In this document: positions 58,373 to 64,000 of the stretch, in pieces
How positions within the stretch are numbered: the first letter of the stretch is position 1
Layout of the letters: each line of letters opens with the position of its first letter
Assembly (NCBI GenBank): GCA_016928155.1
Contig: JAFGLG010000002.1
Coordinates: forward strand, 62,001-126,000
Direction: 5' to 3'
DNA: 64,000 bases
From: Candidatus Woesearchaeota archaeon
GTDB taxonomy: Archaea > Nanobdellota > Nanobdellia > Woesearchaeales > JAFGLG01
Program-made: the position numbers and the translations under genes
The notes under the pieces: model-generated
What the model saw: the letters and a program-made list of their open reading frames with translations, nothing else
Databases searched by the model: none
What the model was told of the DNA's origin: nothing

Positions 58373-58956
58373 ATGCGCCACCCCTTCTTCATAGACACAA
58401 TTATGAAATGGCCGAAGAGATACCCTAACACAGACCCGCCGACAATATCTGAAAACCAATGGACCCCAAGATACAGCCTGCTCAGAAGAACAATCGAGAC
58501 AAACACAATCCAGAATATCCTTATCTTAGGGAACTCCTTCTCAAGGAAAGGCAGGACTGCAAAACACATGGCAGCATGGGCGCTGGGAAAGGCAAAATCA
58601 GGAAAACCAAAATGATACATTGGGAAGGGTCTTGGACGCTGGATCAGGAACTTCAGGACATAGCTTGAAAACATCGCAAGCGCGAAGCTGACCCACATGG
58701 GGAGTATATACCTTGTCTTGCGCTCCTCATACATGAAAAGCGAAGAGAGGACAAGAAGAACAAGGATTATTGTTATCATCGAGCTGAACCATGAAAAGAA
58801 GATATCCAGATAATGATACTTCACAGCCGAGAAAAAGCTGTGGATCATGCTGTCCAGCAGGAAAGACATGCCCAGCACAAGAAGCAATGCTATCACCAGG
58901 CATGGCCTACAGTCCCATACACTGTCTTTTGTCTTCATCCATCCCACATCATTCAT
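58369..58956 (-). CDS. PAP2-family lipid phosphatase
   Basis: A 195-residue integral membrane PAP2 phosphatase with the three signature motifs KFLIQRPRP, PSAHAAM and SRLYLGVHWFSDIVGG. It probably removes a phosphate from polyprenyl diphosphate, recycling the carrier made by cis-prenyltransferase. The start is ATG 58956; ATG 58938 is an alternative. It overlaps the polyprenol kinase-like gene by 4 bases in the conserved order of an envelope cassette. Confidence 0.9.
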   Translation of the reverse strand: MNDVGWMKTKDSVWDCRPCLVIALLLVLGMSFLLDSMIHSFFSAVKYHYLDIFFSWFSSMITIILVLLVLSSLFMYEERKTRYILPMWVSFALAMFSSYVLKFLIQRPRPFPMYHFGFPDFAFPSAHAAMCFAVLPFLEKEFPKIRIFWIVFVSIVLLSRLYLGVHWFSDIVGGSVLGYLFGHFIIVSMKKGWRI

Positions 58957-58963
58957 ATCGATT

Positions 58964-59443
58964 TCACAAAAATTTCACAAAAATGCTGAATGCCTGGCTC
59001 CCGGTCATCACGATCAGAGTTACAAGGATGCCTGCTATCAGCACACCAATAATATTTGCAATGATGAACTTCCTGTAACCCAGACCAAGAATGTAAGAGC
59101 CCAGAGCACCCGAATATGTCCCAGAGCCAGGCAAAGGGACTGCGATGAACAGAGCGACACCCAGCCAGCCGAACCTCTCCATGAACTTATGTATCCTCCT
59201 CTGGGTCCTCTCCACTGACTTATGCCAGCACTTCTCGATCCACCTTATCTTCAAAAAAACATGAATTATCCTATCAAGGAAAAAATAGACAATAGGCCCG
59301 AGCAGGATATTCGAAAGCACGCAGACAATGAACACAACCTGCCAGGCCAGGTCAGTCGCGAGCATACCATAAGGGATAGATGCCCTCAGCTCCAGAAAAG
59401 GGAGCAAAGTCAAGCCAATGAGGATAAGAATCTCATACATCAT
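58964..59443 (-). CDS. Small multidrug-export-like membrane protein (COG2426)
   Basis: A 159-residue membrane protein of the COG2426 family (described as small multidrug export, distantly like DedA proteins): LIGLTLLPFLELRASIPYGM, RFGWLGVALFIAVPLPGSGT and YSGALGSYILGLGYRKFI. A role in moving or flipping polyprenyl phosphate is possible by analogy to DedA proteins, but unproven. It overlaps the nucleotidyltransferase gene by 4 bases and precedes the PAP2 gene by 7. Confidence 0.85.
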   Translation of the reverse strand: MMYEILILIGLTLLPFLELRASIPYGMLATDLAWQVVFIVCVLSNILLGPIVYFFLDRIIHVFLKIRWIEKCWHKSVERTQRRIHKFMERFGWLGVALFIAVPLPGSGTYSGALGSYILGLGYRKFIIANIIGVLIAGILVTLIVMTGSQAFSIFVKFL

Positions 59444-60204
59444 TTTCTGTCCCTGTAAAGCTTCCTGACATGCTCAAGCTGCTCCTTGCTTCCGATGTCA
59501 AACCACCTGCCCCTGAAACTGTATCCATATACTGGCTTCTTTGATGACAGGTACCTGACAAAATCACCTGTGTTGTCAGGCTTCTTGTGCTCGGCAATGC
59601 ACCTCTCCAGCTCGGCCATATCATCCTTTGAGAACATATAGCAGGCAGTCGATGCCAGAGATGATTTCGGATTATCCGGCTTCTCCTCGAAACCGATTAT
59701 CCTCTGGTCCTTGTCCAATTCCACGACACCCAGCTTCCTGGCAAGCAATGACCTGTCCTGCATGTCATAAACTGCAATGACTGATGCCTGCTTCTTAATG
59801 AAGAATGAATGCATGTCAGCAAGAGAGAAATCAAAGAGATTGTCACCTGCAATGACCAATGCATCATCATCGATAGCCTCCTTCTTGATCACAAAATCCA
59901 TGTCGCCGATGGCTCCGAGGCGGTCCTCATTGCATGTGGTGCCATCATCAATGATCGCCAGCTCTATGGGGCAATCAAAACCACTGTTCCATGCATCGAA
60001 ATGCGGGAAGAACTTGGAGTTCGTGACTATTATTATCTTCTCGATGATCCTCCCAGCCTGGTTCATCTCGACAATCCTCTCGATGATATGCTCCACCATC
60101 AGCTTTTCCCCGACGTCAAGCAGGGGCTTAGGAGTATCAAGAGTCAATGGATAGAGCCTCGTGGCGTATCCGGCGCCAAGTATGATCGCTTTCAACATCA
60201 TCAC
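59440..60204 (-). CDS. Sugar-phosphate nucleotidyltransferase
   Basis: A 254-residue enzyme of the glucose-1-phosphate thymidylyltransferase-like family that activates sugars: KAIILGAGYATRLYPLTLDT with KPLLDVGEKLM, and VIAGDNLFDFSL with the metal-binding Asp, and GFEEKPDNPKS. It would supply NDP-sugar for surface glycans built on the polyprenyl carrier. It overlaps both the CCA gene upstream (4 bases) and the COG2426 gene downstream, so the cassette from 57.8 to 61.5 kb is one operon. Confidence 0.92.
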   Translation of the reverse strand: MMMLKAIILGAGYATRLYPLTLDTPKPLLDVGEKLMVEHIIERIVEMNQAGRIIEKIIIVTNSKFFPHFDAWNSGFDCPIELAIIDDGTTCNEDRLGAIGDMDFVIKKEAIDDDALVIAGDNLFDFSLADMHSFFIKKQASVIAVYDMQDRSLLARKLGVVELDKDQRIIGFEEKPDNPKSSLASTACYMFSKDDMAELERCIAEHKKPDNTGDFVRYLSSKKPVYGYSFRGRWFDIGSKEQLEHVRKLYRDRK

Positions 60205-61535
60205 CCGTGTTCCTGCACTGAAATCCTCTTTGTCCTTTCAGTGACATATGAATTCTTTATCGTATTCCTTATCAGAGAGCCCGGTGTTATGAACTCCCGC
60301 TCGACAAGAGCACAGACCCTGCCTTTATCCACAAAGGTCTCCTTGTGCTTCTTCATGAAAAGATCAGCATTCTTCTCGGCATTGAGCGGAGGACCGAGCC
60401 AGGTCTTCTTCCTGGCAAGAGGATCCCTGTCAAACACAAAAAAAGCAACAGCCGGATCATCCTTCCACTGCCAGCTGAAATCCAACAGCCTGAAATCATT
60501 CAGCTTCAGCACAGTCTTCAGGAAATCCAAGGATTTCAGCATCTTCGACCCGACCACATCATCCTTCCCATCCAGCGGCCATATCCTGAGCTCGATTATC
60601 TTCCTGCCCTTGTGCTTCCTGACAAAATCAGCATGGTTCAATACCTTCTTCTGGAAGAAATCCTGCGATGGAGCATCCAGGAAGGACGCAGCCGCCTGCC
60701 TGAACCTCATGAACCTCTCATCAGAAAGAGAGGCTGCCGCATTCCTCTCAGGCATTATTGGATCGACGACAATTATAGGGGACTGTGTCTTGGATGAATT
60801 CATCCTCTTGCCCGCATCACCTGCCTTATAATGATGCTCCACATCTATCACATCACCTTTCTTCCATGACTGTGAAGCCTTAAGCAGAGCGATGAAGCCA
60901 CCGTAATTCATTGTCAGAATGTCGAGTACATGACCAGAGAAACCCTTTATGTAAGACTCTGCGCCATAAAGGTCCTGGGCCTTGCAGAATATCTTGGAAA
61001 GAAGCATCTCATCTGTCAGCCCAGGGTCTTTCCTGACCCTAGACATCACCCAATCCACATGCAAAGGGCTCATATCAGTTACATTCACGGCCTGCTTTGA
61101 ATCCTTGACATCCAGCACAGGGATTATCTCATACTTGACGCCCTTGTGCATTATGCGGTAATAATCACGGGAGCCGTGCACTTCCTCGAACCTGAAGGAT
61201 TTCACAAGGTCAAAAAGAGTCTTGGAAAGATTATAATTCTTCATAGACAGGTCAAATGCAACAAAGATATCGCAGTCAAAATCCCCTTTGATGGTTGTGC
61301 CCTTGGCTGCACTGCCTCCGAGAATAACCTTTGCCTTAATCCTGGACTTGGCGATGTTCTGCTCAATCCTTGAGATGACTTCCTTTATCTTGCCATCCAG
61401 CAGCATCTTCTCTTTCTTCGGCAAGGAATGCTTTGCTATGGCCTCTGCAAGGATCTTATCCAACTCATCTGAACAAGACCCATAGCGGGTATCTGACCTG
61501 GGTCTAGGCATATTGTTAGGGATATGTTTAGGCAT
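60201..61535 (-). CDS. cca: Class I (archaeal) CCA-adding tRNA nucleotidyltransferase
   Basis: A 444-residue enzyme adding CCA to tRNA 3' ends without a nucleic acid template. The nucleotidyltransferase site is LGGSAAKGTTIKGDFDCDIF (two catalytic Asp), followed by the archaeal central and tail domains (GSRDYYRIMHKGVKYEIIPV and SQSWKKGDVIDVEHHYK). The ATG at 61535 is favoured because the TAAATATTTA element at 61561-61570 would start transcription there; the frame opens 6 codons earlier. It begins the envelope cassette operon. Confidence 0.95.
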   Translation of the reverse strand: MPKHIPNNMPRPRSDTRYGSCSDELDKILAEAIAKHSLPKKEKMLLDGKIKEVISRIEQNIAKSRIKAKVILGGSAAKGTTIKGDFDCDIFVAFDLSMKNYNLSKTLFDLVKSFRFEEVHGSRDYYRIMHKGVKYEIIPVLDVKDSKQAVNVTDMSPLHVDWVMSRVRKDPGLTDEMLLSKIFCKAQDLYGAESYIKGFSGHVLDILTMNYGGFIALLKASQSWKKGDVIDVEHHYKAGDAGKRMNSSKTQSPIIVVDPIMPERNAAASLSDERFMRFRQAAASFLDAPSQDFFQKKVLNHADFVRKHKGRKIIELRIWPLDGKDDVVGSKMLKSLDFLKTVLKLNDFRLLDFSWQWKDDPAVAFFVFDRDPLARKKTWLGPPLNAEKNADLFMKKHKETFVDKGRVCALVEREFITPGSLIRNTIKNSYVTERTKRISVQEHG

Positions 61536-61701
61536 ATATCCTGATAATTCCATATTTCTTTAAATATTTAGGGATTTAGGATTGTATTTTAATTTTTTTA
61601 ATATGTTTATTAAAATTAGATTTATATTTCCAATATATTGTAAAAAATCGGGTGAGAAATCCAAAATATTTAAAAAAGAATATCCAATAAATCAATGGAA
61701 G

Positions 61702-62184
61702 ATGCTGTCAAATTTTTTGAAGAAACTGATGTTCGCGAGGCAGTTCGAGATGAACGAGGGCAAGATAGAGATACTCGGCATCAGGCAGAACATGTTCAGC
61801 ACAGAATTCTTCGTCAACCTCCAGGAAAACCATGCAAAAGAGATAAGCAAGGCAATCATGGACAGCACAAGGAATGAGATGAGGATATACGCGAAGCAGC
61901 TTGACGTCGACAAGAAGAGCATCATAAAATATGTCCCTGAGCTCTTCAACCTGTTCGGCCTCGGCAAGATAGAGATAGTGGATGCAGATTTCGCAAAGAA
62001 AAAGGCCATAATCAAGGTGCACGAGAGCCCGCTTGTCCAGAGCTACAAGAAGATAAAGGAATGCGTCGTGACCGGATCAGTGCTTGCCGGGATGATGGGA
62101 TTCTGCTTTGACAAGGATCTTGAATATGAGGAAAAGAACTGCATGTCAAAAGGGGATACGTCCTGCCAGTTCATACTCAAATGA
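61702..62184 (+). CDS. V4R-domain protein
   Basis: A 160-residue protein with a 4-vinyl reductase-like (V4R) domain in the C-terminal half: VTGSVLAGMMGFCFDKDLEY, then EEKNCMSKGDTSCQFILK with the usual paired cysteines that may bind a small hydrophobic ligand or metal. ATG 61702 is preferred since a TATA-like AATATTTAAAAAA at 61665-61677 precedes it; the frame upstream to 61582 is AT-rich DNA. It is divergent from the CCA operon. Ligand unknown. Confidence 0.82.
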   Translation: MLSNFLKKLMFARQFEMNEGKIEILGIRQNMFSTEFFVNLQENHAKEISKAIMDSTRNEMRIYAKQLDVDKKSIIKYVPELFNLFGLGKIEIVDADFAKKKAIIKVHESPLVQSYKKIKECVVTGSVLAGMMGFCFDKDLEYEEKNCMSKGDTSCQFILK

Positions 62185-62309
62185 TAAGGAATTAGGTTTT
62201 ATAATGAACTATTAGGTTTGATAAGTGTCTGTTAGTCTTCTGGGGCAATACTTTATAAATGAAAACAAAGTATTTATAAATGAGTAAATGCTACAATCAC
62301 CACTAGATA

Positions 62310-63818
62310 GTGGTTTTATCTATCTATGATCAGGATGGGATTGGAATGGAATTTGACATATACAGGATTGAAGAGGGTATGCTGACAGCGCAAAATGCCT
62401 GGATAAAAGCCCTCGAGAGAATCAACAGGAAAAGAAGGGATAAGGATGCGATCAGGCCAATCAGCGAATGGCTGTTCAGCCTCGGCCCGGATGCACATTA
62501 TGAAAGAGTCAGTGTCCTGGACGAAAGGGGAGCATCAGCAAGGGTCTTCAGATCAAGGCTGGTGAACGGGACAGAATCACTGGAACAGATACAATTTGTC
62601 GAGAAACTATATACTTTCAACAAACTCAGGGAAATGGAAAGCCACTGGAAAAAATCCTTTGAGATGATCACCACACTTGATGACACCATCCAGAGCCTTG
62701 AAGGAGCGCAAGACCACGACTCAATAATAGAACTTGTCAGGAAAAAATACCAGCGGAGAGAACAGGCCCGCGAGAGGCAGGCGACAGAGAAAGACTTCAA
62801 TTTTCTGTGGAACTTATTTGTCCAGCAGCTTGGAGTCTTCCTGGGCACCTCAGTCGACCTCGGACTAAAGGGTATTGCAGTCCCTGCAGAGACATATGCC
62901 ATAAATGGAGAAACTCTCTCTGTGTACCAGAACATGTACAGCACGACATTCCAGGACTACATCGGCAGAATGGAGGATGACATGCAAGGCCTGACCCTCA
63001 AGCAATGGCTGAGGATGAAAGAGACAAGACAGACAGGAGACTACCAACTCATGCCGGTAAGAGGGGAACTTGATATGGACCCTTCGAGCGAGAGGGTATA
63101 TGAAATCGCACTGCTGACCCTGGGTGCAGCAGAGCTTGTAGCAGCAAGAGTCAGGGCAGGATGGAAAGACAGGGACTGGAAACTCCTGAACACGGTACTA
63201 ATACCACAGCATACTGGAGACAGATGGGAATACAGGATAGCACTGATAGACCAGGCATCATGGAGCCCTTACGGTGAACTCTACTCAATGCTCACACCAT
63301 CGGAGAAGTGCCTGATATACCCATCCGAGAGCCCGGATGTGGTGGAGATGACGATAAGAGCAGCACCTACAAGAAGAATCCTCGGAGCTGTCGGAACATT
63401 CTGGCATAACTGGGAACTGCCTAGGATCATGACTGAACACCTAAAGGACTGGCAAGAAAAGACAGGATACCACAGATGGACATTCGCGACTGAGCTTGAT
63501 GATCCGCAGATGCTGGCAAGCGAATTCCTCAGTATGCTCGGGCTGTATGAGGACATTTTCCAGCAGAACCCTGTGCTTCAGGCAAAGGAATACTGCACAA
63601 GGAGGGCCCAATTCATCATAGGGGAATATGCACTGGATGTACCTGAACCACTCCAGCCATTAATACCCCTCTTCAGGAAAGCCATCCTTGGCAGGCATGA
63701 CTACACTGCAGAGAAATTCCTTGCAGATATAAAGGACGCCTGCAACAAGATACTGCCAGACGGCATAAATGATGACAACTACTCATTCAGGGACGGAGTG
63801 CTCAGATATAACAAGTGA
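62310..63818 (+). CDS. Unknown protein with divergent kinase-like motifs
   Basis: A 502-residue soluble protein of no recognised family, from GTG 62310 (ATG 62346 is possible). Residues 285-317 read GWKDRDWKLLNTVL, then IALIDQAS: Asp 289 with Asn 294 five residues later matches the HRD..N loop of protein kinases and Asp 314 the DFG position. Residues 185-225 resemble an N-lobe and hinge. A coiled coil (105-165) precedes it. The spacing between the two Asp is longer than in PKA but allowed in APH/HipA-like kinases. Two TATA-like boxes (62251-62260 and 62271-62280) precede the gene. Confidence 0.55.
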   Translation: MVLSIYDQDGIGMEFDIYRIEEGMLTAQNAWIKALERINRKRRDKDAIRPISEWLFSLGPDAHYERVSVLDERGASARVFRSRLVNGTESLEQIQFVEKLYTFNKLREMESHWKKSFEMITTLDDTIQSLEGAQDHDSIIELVRKKYQRREQARERQATEKDFNFLWNLFVQQLGVFLGTSVDLGLKGIAVPAETYAINGETLSVYQNMYSTTFQDYIGRMEDDMQGLTLKQWLRMKETRQTGDYQLMPVRGELDMDPSSERVYEIALLTLGAAELVAARVRAGWKDRDWKLLNTVLIPQHTGDRWEYRIALIDQASWSPYGELYSMLTPSEKCLIYPSESPDVVEMTIRAAPTRRILGAVGTFWHNWELPRIMTEHLKDWQEKTGYHRWTFATELDDPQMLASEFLSMLGLYEDIFQQNPVLQAKEYCTRRAQFIIGEYALDVPEPLQPLIPLFRKAILGRHDYTAEKFLADIKDACNKILPDGINDDNYSFRDGVLRYNK

Positions 63819-63840
63819 TCTTCCCAGATATATCAAATTA

Positions 63841-64000
63841 TCATCTTGCAGATCTCTTCTGACTAACCAAAGTCTTCACAGATTTCACAGGCTTCATAGT
63901 CTTCACAGGCTTTGCCGGCTTCTTGGGCTCAACCTTGAGTATCACCTCAGCAGGATGAGGGGCAGTCCTGATGAAGAACTTGGAGAATCTCGATACAACA
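63841..64000 (-). CDS. C-terminal part of an unknown gene with basic tail
   Basis: On the minus strand a frame open to the window end stops at TGA (63841-63843). Its last 52 residues contain FSKFFIRTAPHPAEVILKVE and a Lys/Pro/Val-rich repetitive tail (KPVKTMKPVKSVKTLV) ending KRSAR. The codon use and clean stop support coding, and the tail could bind RNA or DNA. The rest lies outside the window, so the family is not known. Confidence 0.6.
   Translation of the reverse strand, partial: VVSRFSKFFIRTAPHPAEVILKVEPKKPAKPVKTMKPVKSVKTLVSQKRSAR

Noticed and set aside
59809-60831. 340-residue plus-strand frame
   Set aside because: Shadow across two confident minus-strand genes (nucleotidyltransferase and CCA enzyme).

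Overview
The window is archaeal chromosome. The evidence is an information-processing set found only in archaea in this form: aIF2 gamma, aIF5B, RNA polymerase subunits Rpo4 and Rpo11, ribosomal proteins L21e, L35Ae and L1-L10-P1, SepF, Taw1, split Dph2, a METTL5-type methyltransferase and a class I CCA-adding enzyme. Many genes have a TATA box about 26 bases before a leaderless start codon. A bacterial-type MetK, many very small proteins, MopE-motif and TSP1-like surface proteins and the moderate GC content resemble DPANN archaea such as Woesearchaeota or Pacearchaeota. That placement is an inference from gene content and was not tested by phylogeny.

Layout. 1-7.3 kb: the end of aIF2 gamma, a TrmB-like regulator, then a tightly coupled accessory cassette (possible 33-residue peptide, Lrp-type regulator, two radical SAM proteins, a free-standing threonyl-tRNA synthetase editing domain, a ThiF/MccB-like E1 enzyme) followed by a Nudix hydrolase. 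7.3-12.8 kb: core genes (DUF655, Rpo4, L21e, SepF, ZPR1-type zinc protein, MetK, phosphoesterase, L35Ae). 12.8-18.6 kb: a lineage-specific membrane and coiled-coil locus, with a 40-residue membrane peptide, ending in a PAC2 protein. 18.6-21.3 kb: an AT-rich, gene-poor stretch with candidate structured RNAs, an HTH regulator and two families of repeated palindromic motifs. 21.3-28.5 kb: housekeeping genes (METTL5-like, Rpo11, UppS, transglutaminase-like, L1-L10-P1, coiled-coil protein). 28.5-33.9 kb: a copper-handling operon under a membrane-bound winged-helix regulator, with superoxide dismutase divergent from it. 33.9-41.7 kb: Taw1, a two-piece Dph2, a cytochrome b5-like lipoprotein with a Cys-rich HTH protein, a radical SAM protein and aIF5B. 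41.7-49.5 kb: two large surface proteins and a small HTH protein preceded by a 29-base palindrome. 49.5-64 kb: PEP-utiliser swivelling-domain paralogs, a double Lrp regulator, a methyltransferase, a ProX deacylase, a MoxR/VWA pair, a polyprenol and envelope cassette, the CCA enzyme, a V4R protein, and a divergent protein with kinase-like motifs.

Most interesting: the 2.5-7.3 kb cassette looks like an undescribed peptide-modification or nucleotide-peptide pathway in which an aminoacyl-tRNA editing domain is translationally coupled to radical SAM and E1 enzymes. Also notable are the 18.6-21.3 kb region and the copper/SOD regulatory circuit. No rRNA genes, CRISPR arrays or insertion sequences were seen, and no tRNA genes were recognised by eye.
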